A DNA stretch of 64,000 nucleotides from contig NZ_CP101134.1 in assembly GCF_024296865.1 (NCBI RefSeq), forward strand, positions 992,001 to 1,056,000. Reading direction: 5' to 3'. The stretch's first letter is position 1, and each line of letters starts with the position of its first letter. Under the pieces are notes generated by a model. The model made no database searches. It was not told the origin of the DNA and saw nothing but the letters and a program-made list of their open reading frames with translations. The position numbers and the translations under genes are program-made. Shown here piece by piece: positions 8,556 to 16,663 of this stretch. This DNA is from Sphingobacterium sp. LZ7M1. GTDB lineage: Bacteria > Bacteroidota > Bacteroidia > Sphingobacteriales > Sphingobacteriaceae.

Positions 8556-9263
8556 ATGAATAAAGATATAACTATTGCCGTTGTAGAGGATGATGATAAC
8601 TTAAGGTTCTTGGTTAGTCACCGTCTACAGACCGAAAATTTTCAAGTAATTCAATGCAGTGATGGCTTGGAAGCTGAGAAAATCATCTTAGACCAAAAGC
8701 CAGATATCGTTCTATTGGATTGGATGCTGCCAGGTAAAGAAGGGATAGATGTATGTGAGTCCGTAAGAAAGTCTGGATTTGAGAACATCATTATTATGAT
8801 GACCGCCAAATCCCAAGATATCGATAAAATTGATGCCTATAGCTACGGCGTGACCGATTATATCACCAAACCATTCAATATGGATGTTTTAGTGGCCATG
8901 ATCGAGAATAAAGTACGCTTTTTTGTGCCTAAAACCCAGAACGAGGTTTACCATTTCGGTGATACCGAACATCACCCCAATGTACATTCACTGATCAGGG
9001 ATGGCAAGAAAATCGAGCTTACAATCCTTGAAAACCGAATCCTCTTGCACTTCTTACAGAACAAAGGTAGAGACATCACCCGCGAAGAATTGATGGAGGT
9101 GGTATGGGGCTATAGTTCCAACGTGAATACCCGTACTTTGGACATGCACGTTGTGCGCTTAAGAAAGAAAATCGAAACCAATCCTGACAAGCCTCATTAC
9201 TTGCAAACCGTTCGAGGATTGGGCTATAGATTCATCAATGAAGAGACTGATGATGTAAGTTAG
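8556..9263 (+). CDS. OmpR/PhoB-family response regulator
   Basis: This 235-residue protein has a receiver domain (acidic triad Glu11/Asp12/Asp13, phospho-acceptor Asp55 in LLDWMLPG, conserved Lys105 in ITKPF). A C-terminal winged-helix domain has the family-typical ENRILLHFLQNKGRDITREE and VRGLGYRF. It should be the partner of the upstream kinase and bind direct-repeat DNA sites. PhoB itself belongs to this class, but nothing in the sequence shows that this regulator is PhoB, so I leave it unnamed. Confidence 0.92.
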   Translation: MNKDITIAVVEDDDNLRFLVSHRLQTENFQVIQCSDGLEAEKIILDQKPDIVLLDWMLPGKEGIDVCESVRKSGFENIIIMMTAKSQDIDKIDAYSYGVTDYITKPFNMDVLVAMIENKVRFFVPKTQNEVYHFGDTEHHPNVHSLIRDGKKIELTILENRILLHFLQNKGRDITREELMEVVWGYSSNVNTRTLDMHVVRLRKKIETNPDKPHYLQTVRGLGYRFINEETDDVS

Positions 9264-9307
9264 ATATTTGTTTTATTAAATTTAATTATATAACTTCGTC
9301 AGAAGAG

Positions 9308-9357
9308 CAAGACCATGTTGTCCTATTAGCGGATAGTGTGGTCTTGTCTTTTTTTTG
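9308..9357 (+). terminator. Terminator after the two-component operon
   Basis: CAAGACCA (9308-9315) pairs with TGGTCTTG (9339-9346) and is followed by a run of T. Confidence 0.75.
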
Positions 9358-9406
9358 TTTATTAAAATATTAGAAAACTATAAAAAGAGGGTAAAAGGTA
9401 CATATT

Positions 9407-9880
9407 ATGGCAGAAGTAACTTATTACACAGAAGAAGGATTAACTAAGCTTAGAGAAGAGCTTCAATATCTAAAAACAGAAGGTCGTTCCAATATCGCTA
9501 AAGCGATTGCTGAAGCAAGAGATAAAGGAGACCTTTCCGAGAATGCAGAATACGATGCCGCGAAAGAAGCTCAAGGACTTCATGAAGCTAAGATTGCGAA
9601 ACTAGAAGAAGTTTTGGCATCAGCAAGGATCATCGATGAGTCGAGTCTAGATACCTCAAAGGTATTGGCACTGTCTTACGTAAAGATAAAGAATAAGAAA
9701 AATGGAGCAGTCATGTCTTACCAATTGGTTTCTGAAACAGAAGCTGATCTGAAGGCAGGAAAGATATCCGTTAAATCACCGATTGCGCAGGGTCTATTAG
9801 GACTGCAGGTTGGCGATATCGCAACGGTAGAAGTTCCAGCAGGACAACTTGAACTAGAAGTTCTGGAGATTTCAAGATAA
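9407..9880 (+). CDS. greA: Transcription elongation factor GreA
   Basis: This 157-residue protein is full length for GreA. The N-terminal antiparallel coiled coil (about 8-75) carries the acidic tip in DKGDLSENAEYDAAKEAQ, with the Asp42 and Glu45 that support transcript cleavage in the RNA polymerase active centre. The C-terminal FKBP-like domain ends in VGDIATVEVPAGQLELEVLEI. It rescues backtracked RNA polymerase. It stands alone between two terminators, and accessory DNA begins just after its stop. Confidence 0.95.
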   Translation: MAEVTYYTEEGLTKLREELQYLKTEGRSNIAKAIAEARDKGDLSENAEYDAAKEAQGLHEAKIAKLEEVLASARIIDESSLDTSKVLALSYVKIKNKKNGAVMSYQLVSETEADLKAGKISVKSPIAQGLLGLQVGDIATVEVPAGQLELEVLEISR

Positions 9881-9899
9881 TGAAATAGAGGTTATGTGC

Positions 9900-9916
9900 G
9901 GTGATGCCATAACCGC
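9900..9916 (+). repeat. Left 17-bp direct repeat flanking the AT-rich insert
   Basis: GGTGATGCCATAACCGC here matches GGTAATGCCATAACCGC at 11419-11435 with one mismatch, in the same orientation. It overlaps a small hairpin (GGTTATG 9890-9896, CATAACC 9908-9914). The two copies bracket about 1.5 kb of unrelated AT-rich DNA and could be attachment-site-like repeats. Confidence 0.6.
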
Positions 9917-9937
9917 CATGACAATATCAAGAAATTG

Positions 9938-9976
9938 AAACCCCGTTTAAAGCTATTTAAATGGGGTTTTTTATTT
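9938..9976 (+). terminator. Terminator-like hairpin downstream of greA
   Basis: AAACCCC with TTTAAA pairs with TTTAAA and GGGGTTT (about 9938-9969), followed by T residues. It lies inside the left repeat, so it probably came with the insert. Confidence 0.65.
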
Positions 9977-10020
9977 TATGAAATTTGAAAATTAAAGGAA
10001 AACTGGTGTGAAAAATCACT

Positions 10021-10055
10021 TTTAGAACAAAATTAGAACAAAATTAGAACAAAAA
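10021..10055 (+). repeat. Three tandem copies of the 11-mer TAGAACAAAAT
   Basis: Copies start at 10023, 10034 and 10045; the last ends in A instead of T. A 12-bp match TTTAGAACAAAA recurs once at 11374-11385 near the other end of the insert. Tandem short repeats at the end of an accessory block could be recombinase arm-type sites; that is inference. Confidence 0.6.
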
Positions 10056-10084
10056 ATAAGGGGTAATTTTTAGTTACCCCTTTT
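10051..10084 (-). terminator. Terminator of the broken lipoprotein gene
   Basis: GGGGTAA (10060-10066) pairs with TTACCCC (10074-10080). On the minus strand the stem is followed by TTATTTTTT. The stop codon of the restored reading frame lies within the hairpin. Confidence 0.65.
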
Positions 10085-10431
10085 ATATTCAATGTCATAT
10101 CTACATCCATTTTCCTTTGTACTGATGTGTAAATCACCATCTTCAAATCTATACATATAATTGACCGTAGAATCATTTTTTAGGGTGAATCCAACCATAC
10201 TATACTTCCATTATAAGTGAAAGTTGTCTTATATCCATCTATAATAGCCTTATTTCCTTTGTTAAATTCAAGCTTGTTATAAAATGTTGGTTCAACATCC
10301 GATTCACAAGCATTCAGTAAAGTTGTATTTGATTTTTCCCATGAACCTAAGATTGAATCATCATAGGTTGTTTTTGTGCATGATGCCATAATTGCAACTG
10401 TTGCAATGATAGCCAAAATTGATTTTTTCAT
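10070..10431 (-). pseudogene. Frameshifted small lipoprotein (lipocalin-like)
   Basis: From the ATG at 10431 the frame encodes a lipoprotein signal (ILAIIATVAIMASC) and SILGSWEKSN, a start typical of small lipocalin-like lipoproteins. It then stops early after GSIVWLDSP. In the next frame the protein clearly continues: MVGFTLKNDSTVNYMYRFED, on to EYKRGN and a stop at 10070-10072. The break lies at a perfect tandem 5-bp duplication (ATACT twice, 10197-10206 on the plus strand). Removing one copy restores NGSMVGFTLKND and an intact protein of about 119 residues. So it is either a recent pseudogene, a slipped-strand phase-off state, or a sequencing error. Function is unknown. Confidence 0.75.
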
Positions 10432-10504
10432 TTTTATCCGTTTATTATAAATAGTGGATAAAATGAATTTGGTCCTCAAATATAGATTTTTTTTTTAAAA
10501 GAAA

Positions 10505-10527
10505 AGGGGTAAATTTTCATTACCCCC
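10505..10527 (-). terminator. Hairpin after the 83-residue unknown gene
   Basis: GGGGTAA and TTACCCC arms resemble the hairpin at 10060-10080. On the minus strand they are followed by a pyrimidine-rich then A-rich tract. It is probably a terminator of the gene at 10643-10894. Confidence 0.5.
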
Positions 10528-10642
10528 AATATGATTGAAAACAAATATAGATTTAAACTCCTAACACAAATCCTTATCACTCCTACTATATAATCAAATG
10601 TATACTAACATTGGTCAAAAGTCAAGTTTATAAATAAAAAAA

Positions 10643-10894
10643 TTATTCAGGTTGAAGAACGTCTATAACAATACCACCGTTGTTAAAATCATCCCAATCT
10701 TTTATAAATTCATTATAAATAACAATGAATTCATCCAGAGTCAAATCTTTTCCCTTCACATCATTGATAAACAAAATAGTAGCAATTCTAGACCATTCAT
10801 TGATTATATGCCTACGATTGTACATGAATTGAACAATGTCAGGATTGAAAACATGTTGAATGAATAATTCATAATTAGTTTCTGTTTTTTCCAT
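10643..10894 (-). CDS. Hypothetical protein, 83 residues
   Basis: I do not recognise this protein. It is acidic and predicted mainly helical (ELFIQHVFNPDIVQFMYNRR, LTLDEFIVIYNEFIKDWDDF), with no signal peptide or transmembrane segment. It has a plausible start (MEKTETN), ends in LQPE, and is followed by a terminator-like hairpin. The surrounding DNA is AT-rich and looks like a small accessory insert. An overlapping plus-strand frame of 71 codons exists, but its composition is poorer. Confidence 0.5.
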   Translation of the reverse strand: MEKTETNYELFIQHVFNPDIVQFMYNRRHIINEWSRIATILFINDVKGKDLTLDEFIVIYNEFIKDWDDFNNGGIVIDVLQPE

Positions 10895-11418
10895 AGCAAT
10901 AGGTTTTAATTAAAGATAAGTAATCTGACCTTAAATAAGACGTTTTAAGCTGTTTTAATTTGGTTTGAACCATTGATATCATTCCTGAATAATATTCAAT
11001 TGTAGGTCACAGCAGGGTGGCGAGCGGAACCCCTTCAACATTGATGTTCTATGATTATATTCTTTGAACTATTGACGATAGTCTATTGAGATAGTTGGAA
11101 TATTGTGATGATAAACATTCAACCAATACTTATTACCTGTTGAAGAATTTTATTTTTTATGTTGAGATAATTATGTTATTACCTGATTTTATACCGTAGG
11201 GTAATATCAATTTCATTCTTGAAGAATTAACTGTTTTAAGTTGATTTAAACAATTTTTATTCTGTTTCAATTACCTACCTAAGTTGAGGTAATTAATTGA
11301 TTTAATAGTTAGTGTATATTTAGTAATTCCCATAACTTTTTAAATTAACTTGATGTTGCTAAGATAGTACAAATTTAGAACAAAACAAACTTTAATGATC
11401 TTTAAAGGCATATTGTAA
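10895..11418. other. Gene-free AT-rich part of the accessory insert
   Basis: No frame of protein-like composition is visible on either strand. The DNA is AT-rich with many short TTGAAGAATT- and TTACCT-like words. The one GC-rich island is at about 10998-11032 (GGTGGCGAGCGGAACCCC). No integrase or transposase remnant could be read by eye. Confidence 0.6.
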
Positions 11419-11435
11419 GGTAATGCCATAACCGC
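11419..11435 (+). repeat. Right 17-bp direct repeat flanking the AT-rich insert
   Basis: GGTAATGCCATAACCGC matches the copy at 9900-9916 with one mismatch. It sits in the loop of a hairpin (TTGTAAG and CTTACAA arms) and 18 bp before a strong plus-strand terminator that has no intact gene directly upstream. That terminator may once have served greA. Confidence 0.6.
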
Positions 11436-11453
11436 ACTTTTCTTACAATTTAC

Positions 11454-11480
11454 AGCCCCGATATTTCGGGGCTTTTTTTT
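11454..11480 (+). terminator. Strong orphan plus-strand terminator
   Basis: AGCCCCGA (11454-11461) and TCGGGGCT (11466-11473) flank a TATT loop, followed by eight T. No plus-strand gene ends nearby, so it is either the ancestral greA terminator displaced by the insert or the end of an unannotated RNA. Confidence 0.85.
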
Positions 11481-11553
11481 GCTCCAAGGTTCTACGAAGC
11501 GTCTTTTCTAACCTTTAATTCAGATTATTATCCATTTGAGTTTTGGCAGTTGC

Positions 11554-11634
11554 TTCGGGAATGGCTTTACTCTTATTCGAGACATATTCGGAATTTTCAA
11601 TATATGTCTCGAATGAGGGTAAGCTGATGTAGCC
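11554..11634 (+). repeat. Dispersed intergenic palindrome, copy 1
   Basis: A perfect inverted repeat, ATTCGAGACATAT (11575-11587) and ATATGTCTCGAAT (11602-11614), extends to 21-nt arms if two G-U pairs are allowed (11567-11587 with 11602-11622). The whole element aligns without gaps to 48796-48876. I see no associated transposase, and no other feature in the rest of 11481-11837. Confidence 0.7.
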
Positions 11635-11837
11635 ATTAAACTTACTATGCAGAAAAATTGGCTGGGAATTTTGATAGAATAATGACTTCAACAAACAGGG
11701 GTAATTTAGGTTGATGAAACCGGTAATAAATCCTATTTGTCATTATTTTATTGTTAAGAAATCAATAAATGTCACATTGAAGTTAAATCTTATGCTTCTA
11801 GGGGGCTGAATGTCTGTTCATATGTGCACAAAATTAT

Positions 11838-11845
11838 TATCTTTG
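11838..11845 (+). promoter_or_regulatory. Predicted -7 element of the HIT gene
   Basis: TATCTTTG matches TAnnTTTG and lies 26 nt before the ATG at 11872. No clear -33 box is seen. Confidence 0.5.
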
Positions 11846-11871
11846 TTACTCACGAAATTGAACTATAGTTT

Positions 11872-12285
11872 ATGTCAACCATATTCGCTAAAATCGTTGC
11901 AGGAGAGATTCCTGCTTATAAAGTTGCTGAGAGCAATGATTACTTAGCTTTTTTAGATGTAAATCCACTAACTGAAGGACATGTTTTAGTCATCCCGAAG
12001 AAAGAAACAGACTATATCTTTGACATCAACGATGAGGAATATATGGGGATGTGGGTTTTTGCCAAGATTGTTGCCCAAGGCATCAAGCAGGCATTTCCAT
12101 GTCAAAAAGTTGGTGTAGCGGTAGTTGGTTTAGAAGTAGCACATGCGCATATTCATTTGATTCCATTGAACCATGTGCATGATATGAACTTTGAAAAACC
12201 AAAGCTGAAGCTTTCGGAAGACACCATGAACACGATTGCTGACCAGATTCGGGATGCAATTTCAACGATAACAAACCCAGCTTAA
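11872..12285 (+). CDS. HIT family nucleotide-binding hydrolase (Hint-like)
   Basis: This 137-residue protein has the histidine triad HAHIHLIP (His91, His93, His95, of which His93 is the expected nucleophile). The family N-terminus is IFAKIVAGEIPAYKVAE. Hint-type enzymes hydrolyse adenosine phosphoramidates and related nucleotides in the cytoplasm. The DedA gene follows after 26 bp. Confidence 0.92.
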   Translation: MSTIFAKIVAGEIPAYKVAESNDYLAFLDVNPLTEGHVLVIPKKETDYIFDINDEEYMGMWVFAKIVAQGIKQAFPCQKVGVAVVGLEVAHAHIHLIPLNHVHDMNFEKPKLKLSEDTMNTIADQIRDAISTITNPA

Positions 12286-12311
12286 TCCGATAGCGGGAAA
12301 TATAATTTACT

Positions 12312-12968
12312 ATGCAAGAATACTTGTTGTCTTTTCAACAATTGCTAGATGCTGAATATCTTTTAAGTCACGGTGGTTTCTACATCGTTTGTCTTATAGT
12401 TTTTGCCGAAACCGGTCTCTTCTTTGGATTTTTTCTCCCAGGGGATTATTTGTTGTTTTTAGCGGGGCTGTTTTGTGCGCTGGATAAAATCGATGTGGAC
12501 ATTGTTACATTGTATTTTGGGATTTTATCGGCCGGGATACTCGGTAATTTTGCGGGCTATTGGTTTGGGCATCGAACGGGTCCCATGCTCTTTAAACGGA
12601 AAGATTCCATACTTTTCAAACGGAAATATGTGATCATGGCCGAGGAGTTTTTCCAGAAATATGGTGGAACAGCATTAATAATTGGACGATTTGTACCTAT
12701 TATTCGTACATTTGCACCCATCTTTGCAGGTGTAGTACAGCTGAACTTCAGGAAGTTCGTGCTGTTCAATGTGCTGGGAGCGCTGTTGTGGGTGTCTTTA
12801 TTGACCCTGACAGGCTATTATTTAGGTATAGAATTCCCATGGATCATCGACTATGTTGAATATATCATCGTAGCCTTGATCGTCATCGCATTCCTACCTA
12901 TCGCGATTGCACTCCTGAAAAAGTGGCTTAAGAATAGAAAAACGAAAAACGAAATAAACAAACAGTAA
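12312..12968 (+). CDS. DedA family membrane protein
   Basis: This 218-residue inner-membrane protein has the DedA/VTT features: an N-terminal hydrophobic helix with FAETGLFFGFFLPGDYLLFLAG, a central GNFAGYWFGHRTG, and IIGRFVPIIRTFAPIFAGV. DedA proteins are proposed lipid flippases linked to undecaprenyl phosphate or phospholipid recycling. The substrate cannot be assigned here. The basic C-terminus (KKWLKNRKTKNE) should be cytoplasmic. Confidence 0.9.
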   Translation: MQEYLLSFQQLLDAEYLLSHGGFYIVCLIVFAETGLFFGFFLPGDYLLFLAGLFCALDKIDVDIVTLYFGILSAGILGNFAGYWFGHRTGPMLFKRKDSILFKRKYVIMAEEFFQKYGGTALIIGRFVPIIRTFAPIFAGVVQLNFRKFVLFNVLGALLWVSLLTLTGYYLGIEFPWIIDYVEYIIVALIVIAFLPIAIALLKKWLKNRKTKNEINKQ

Positions 12969-12975
12969 TTATTTA

Positions 12976-13518
12976 ATGAGTACACAACATCCTTGGCATC
13001 AAGTGTCTCCTGGTGAGGACTTGCCTAACTCCGTAAATGCCATTATCGAAATTCCTAAAGGTTCTAAAGCGAAATATGAAATCGACAAAGACAGTGGTTT
13101 GATCAAATTAGACCGTGTATTGTTTTCTTCTGTGATGTATCCGGCTAACTACGGGTTCATTCCGCAGACATATTGCGATGATAAAGATCCTTTGGATATT
13201 TTAGTTTTATGCTCAGTTGATGTTTACCCGATGTGTATGATCGAAGCGAAAGTTGTAGGTGTGATGCACATGATCGACAATGGTGAACAAGACGACAAAA
13301 TCATTGCCGTTGCGAAACACGATATGTCGGTAAACTACATTAACGACCTATCTGAACTTCCTCCTCACACGATGAAGGAAATCGTTCGTTTCTTCCAAGA
13401 TTATAAAACCCTTGAGGGCAAGAATGTGACCATCGAGAATCTTTATGGTCGTGCCTATGCGCAGAACATCATCATGGAAAGTATCGAACTTTACAATAAA
13501 GAAATTAGGACTAAGTAA
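12976..13518 (+). CDS. ppa: Inorganic pyrophosphatase, family I, cytoplasmic
   Basis: This 180-residue soluble enzyme hydrolyses pyrophosphate to phosphate with Mg2+. The metal-binding signature [10 protein letters not shown] and the DxxxxDDK segment ([16 protein letters not shown]) are present, as is the basic and tyrosine active-site set ([24 protein letters not shown] near residue 141). It has no signal peptide. A close paralogue with a signal peptide follows 8 bp downstream. Confidence 0.93.
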   Translation: MSTQHPWHQVSPGEDLPNSVNAIIEIPKGSKAKYEIDKDSGLIKLDRVLFSSVMYPANYGFIPQTYCDDKDPLDILVLCSVDVYPMCMIEAKVVGVMHMIDNGEQDDKIIAVAKHDMSVNYINDLSELPPHTMKEIVRFFQDYKTLEGKNVTIENLYGRAYAQNIIMESIELYNKEIRTK

Positions 13519-13526
13519 CCATTTTC

Positions 13527-14144
13527 ATGGACCTCTCAATTTTATTGTCGCTGTTCTTGTTGTTTTCAAGCCTTGTTGGGCTAGGACAGGAGCAGCACCC
13601 ATGGCATCAGGTTTCCCCTGGGAAGGATGTCCCAAATACTGTTACAGCAGTAATTGAAATCCCCAAAGGCAGCCGAGGCAAATATGAAATTGATAAAGCT
13701 TCTGGAATGATCAAGTTGGATAGGGTATTGCATTCTTCAATGGTGTACCCGAGCAACTATGGATTTATTCCACAAAGTTACTGTGGCGACAAAGATCCAC
13801 TGGATATACTTGTGTTATGTTCAGTGGATCTTGTTCCTGCATCCCTCGTGGATGCAAAAGTAATCGGTGTGATGAGCATGACGGACTCTGGAGATCAGGA
13901 TGATAAGGTTATCGCCGTAGCGAAAAACGATATGGCCTATAACTATATCAATGATATCTCGGAGCTTCCGCCCCACACTATGAAAGAAATCGTGCAGTTT
14001 TTTCTGGAGTATAAAAACCTAGAAGGAAAAAAAGTTATTATTAACAAAATAAGTGGAAGAGCTATCGCTCAAAATGTTATATTAGAGAGTTTAGAATTGT
14101 ACAAGAAAGAATTCGCTAATAAAAACCTAAATCATGGCAATTGA
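13527..14144 (+). CDS. Inorganic pyrophosphatase paralogue with signal peptide
   Basis: This 205-residue protein is colinear with the preceding pyrophosphatase from HPWHQVSPG onward but has an extra 20-25 residue N-terminal hydrophobic leader ([19 protein letters not shown]) that looks like a cleavable signal peptide. The active-site residues are kept ([37 protein letters not shown]), so it should be an active enzyme working outside the cytoplasm, probably in the periplasm. It looks like a local tandem duplication that gained an export signal. It overlaps the next gene by 11 bp, so translation may be coupled. Confidence 0.88.
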   Translation: MDLSILLSLFLLFSSLVGLGQEQHPWHQVSPGKDVPNTVTAVIEIPKGSRGKYEIDKASGMIKLDRVLHSSMVYPSNYGFIPQSYCGDKDPLDILVLCSVDLVPASLVDAKVIGVMSMTDSGDQDDKVIAVAKNDMAYNYINDISELPPHTMKEIVQFFLEYKNLEGKKVIINKISGRAIAQNVILESLELYKKEFANKNLNHGN

Positions 14145-15447
14145 TATTTTTTGGACTATCTTTTTAGTGCTGGCAAATGGTTTTTTCGTTGCAGCTGAAT
14201 TCGCTATTGTGAAGGTTCGAGCCTCTCAGATAGAGCTCCAGGCCAAATCGGGCAGTAAAGTTGCCAAGATGGCCAAGAGCATTACCGATCATTTGGACGG
14301 TTACCTTGCGGCTACCCAATTGGGTATTACCTTGGCTTCCCTAGCCTTAGGTTGGGTGGGTGAGGCCGTAATGACTCAAATCGTACACCAGATCTTCGGA
14401 TTTTTCAACATTGAACTTACCGGTAAATTAGCGACGAACCTAGGCCATGTCCTTGCGTTCAGTATCATTACCTTTTTACATATTGTTTTTGGAGAGTTGG
14501 CACCTAAGTCCATCGCGATCCAAAAACCTGTAGCAACGACCATGAAAGTGGCCGTGCCGCTTCAATTCTTCTATTATGTCTTCCGACCTATTATTTGGTT
14601 GTTGAATGGTTTCGCCAATTTCTTGTTGAAATTGATCGGTATCCAGGTGAGTGCCCATGAAGCCAGCCATTCATCCGAAGAACTTCAATACCTATTGGAG
14701 AAAGGAAAAGAGAGTGGTGCCTTGAACAATGCAGAACATGAATTGATCAAGAATGTCTTCGATTTCAATGAGCGTATCGTCAAGAACATTATGGTGCCCC
14801 GAACCAAGATCGTTGCAGTAGACAAGGATGATACGGCAGAAGAGTTTATCAATACCGTAACGGAAGAGGGCTATTCCCGTATTCCGATCTATGATGACAA
14901 TATTGACCAGATCATTGGTGTTGTCCATACCAAAGATATCTTACCGCTTATTGTTAAGGGTAAGGATGTGGTATTGAAGAACATCATGCGTAAGCCATAT
15001 TTTATTCCTGAAACCAAAAAGATCAACGACTTGATGACGGAGTTCCAATTGAAGCGGATCCAGATTGCTTTTGTCCTAGATGAATTTGGAGGAACGGCTG
15101 GTATGGTAACGCTGGAAGATATCGTGGAAGAATTGGTAGGAGAGATCCAGGATGAGTATGATGAGGAAACTCCAGTAGTAGAGCAGATTTCGGAAACGGA
15201 ATTTATGGTGGATGCTGGTGCCAGTGTACATGATGCCAATGGATATTTGCCGTTGGAACTACCTGAAAGTTCAGATTATGATACGATAGCTGGTTTGGTT
15301 TCACATCTCTTTGAGAAGATCCCAGATGTTGGCGATAGTACGGAACAATTGGGTTACCGTTTTACCATCATCAAGAAGACGCAACAAAACATTGAATTTG
15401 TAAAATTGGACCTTGTCGAAACTCCAAACGATGAGGACGAAGAATAA
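14134..15447 (+). CDS. Hemolysin-like CNNM/CBS/CorC_HlyC membrane protein
   Basis: This 437-residue protein has an N-terminal DUF21/CNNM transmembrane domain (about 1-190, with [18 protein letters not shown] and [15 protein letters not shown]). Two CBS domains follow (about 205-335, [46 protein letters not shown]), then a C-terminal CorC_HlyC domain (about 350-430). Proteins of this type are implicated in Mg2+ or Co2+ export and adenosine-nucleotide sensing; the older name hemolysin is misleading. Its pyrophosphatase neighbours are Mg2+-dependent, but a functional link is only inference. Confidence 0.9.
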   Translation: MAIDIFWTIFLVLANGFFVAAEFAIVKVRASQIELQAKSGSKVAKMAKSITDHLDGYLAATQLGITLASLALGWVGEAVMTQIVHQIFGFFNIELTGKLATNLGHVLAFSIITFLHIVFGELAPKSIAIQKPVATTMKVAVPLQFFYYVFRPIIWLLNGFANFLLKLIGIQVSAHEASHSSEELQYLLEKGKESGALNNAEHELIKNVFDFNERIVKNIMVPRTKIVAVDKDDTAEEFINTVTEEGYSRIPIYDDNIDQIIGVVHTKDILPLIVKGKDVVLKNIMRKPYFIPETKKINDLMTEFQLKRIQIAFVLDEFGGTAGMVTLEDIVEELVGEIQDEYDEETPVVEQISETEFMVDAGASVHDANGYLPLELPESSDYDTIAGLVSHLFEKIPDVGDSTEQLGYRFTIIKKTQQNIEFVKLDLVETPNDEDEE

Positions 15448-15458
15448 TCCATAATATT

Positions 15459-16178
15459 GTGCATTTATTCTATACAGCGGATTTAAAGCCCGATCAAAGC
15501 TTATTTCAACTTTCTGAGGAAGAAAGCAAGCATGCCGTGCGTGTATTGCGATTGAACGTGGGCGACCAGGTACAGTTGATTGATGGGGTAGGTGGTTTCT
15601 ATGAAGCTGAGATAGCGGATGCACATCCCAAAAGGACGCAGCTGAGAATCTTAAATTATACTCCAGAATTCCAAAAACCGGATTACCATTTACATATTGC
15701 AGTGGCACCGACCAAGAACATCGATCGTATCGAATGGTTCTTGGAAAAGGCGACCGAGATCGGAATCCAGGAAATTACGCCCATCATCAGCGAGCATTCC
15801 GAGCGTAAGGAGGTCAAAACCGAGCGTCTGAACAAAGTCATCGTCTCGGCGATGAAACAGTCCCTAAAGGCTTATATGCCCCTTCTAAATGAAGCTATAG
15901 GTTTTGATACCTTCCTGAGCAAGGTTGAATCAGAAAAAGACCTGAACAAGGCAATTGCCCATTGTGAGGAAGACGCTGAAAAGAAATACTTAAATCAGGA
16001 ATTTGAAAAGGGGCAACGGTATTTGGTCTTGATCGGCCCTGAGGGGGATTTCTCGCCCGCTGAAATAGAAAAAGCCATTTCTGCAGGATTTATTCCGGTA
16101 TCTCTTGGGGAGGCCAGACTTCGCACAGAAACGGCTGCTTTGTATGCTTGTACAGAAATTGCTTTACTGAACCGTTAG
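15459..16178 (+). CDS. rsmE: 16S rRNA (uracil-1498-N3)-methyltransferase RsmE
   Basis: This 239-residue SPOUT methyltransferase has an N-terminal PUA-like part (SEEESKHAVRVLRLNVGDQ). The C-terminal trefoil-knot SAM-binding motif is LIGPEGDFSPAEIEKAISAGF, then SLGEARLRTETAALYA. It methylates U1498 of 16S rRNA. The start codon is GTG at 15459, 11 bp after the CBS-protein stop; no in-frame ATG lies close by. The 3' end overlaps the convergent gene by 4 bp. Confidence 0.92.
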   Translation: MHLFYTADLKPDQSLFQLSEEESKHAVRVLRLNVGDQVQLIDGVGGFYEAEIADAHPKRTQLRILNYTPEFQKPDYHLHIAVAPTKNIDRIEWFLEKATEIGIQEITPIISEHSERKEVKTERLNKVIVSAMKQSLKAYMPLLNEAIGFDTFLSKVESEKDLNKAIAHCEEDAEKKYLNQEFEKGQRYLVLIGPEGDFSPAEIEKAISAGFIPVSLGEARLRTETAALYACTEIALLNR

Positions 16179-16663
16179 TTCACGAGTTCAGCATCCACGA
16201 TCTGAATTTCCGCATTACCTTTCAAGGGTTCAGGATTGAATTTCATCTTTCCTTTGATCTTGATCGGCTCATCCGTAAACTTCACCGTACCTTTTTTCAT
16301 AAAGATCTCCACCATTGGGGGGATACCATTGGTACCACAGAACTGACACTGGGTGATCGGCAATACCGAAAGCATATAGGTGCTGTGGTTTCTGCCACTC
16401 ACTAATGGAACCATGTAACCTGGAAGATCAACCACGGTGTTCTCTAATTTCTTCAATGCAGGTGGGTAGGTCGGGGTATACACTTTTTTGTTACCCACGG
16501 TAGACACCTTGTACATCATCTTGTCAATGGCTTCCCAAGTACCGTTCATCATAGGAGTATGATCTGGAACTTGCGTTTCATTGCTATAGTTTCCGATTTG
16601 AGCTTTAGAAAAGCTCACTGTCATCATCAATACGAATACTGTAAATATTAACTTTCTCATCAT
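16175..16663 (-). CDS. Exported DUF3299-like protein of the ABC operon
   Basis: This 162-residue protein has a signal peptide (MMRKLIFTVFVLMMTVSFSKA). The mature domain carries VVDLPGYMVPLVSGRNHSTYM and the motif LPITQCQFCGTNGIPP. The pattern of a hydrophobic GYMVPL strand followed by Cys-x-x-Cys and a PP motif resembles DUF3299 proteins, which are often encoded beside MacB-like ABC exporters. The CxxC pair could bind metal. Its start touches the permease stop, so it is the last gene of a three-gene operon. Confidence 0.7.
   Translation of the reverse strand: MMRKLIFTVFVLMMTVSFSKAQIGNYSNETQVPDHTPMMNGTWEAIDKMMYKVSTVGNKKVYTPTYPPALKKLENTVVDLPGYMVPLVSGRNHSTYMLSVLPITQCQFCGTNGIPPMVEIFMKKGTVKFTDEPIKIKGKMKFNPEPLKGNAEIQIVDAELVN

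Noticed and set aside
8556-9263. Naming the response regulator PhoB because of the Pho-type arrays
   Set aside because: OmpR-family receivers cannot be told apart by eye, its kinase does not look like PhoR, and the arrays lie far away.
10652-10867. 71-codon plus-strand frame
   Set aside because: It is antisense to the 83-residue minus-strand gene, which has the better composition and a following terminator.
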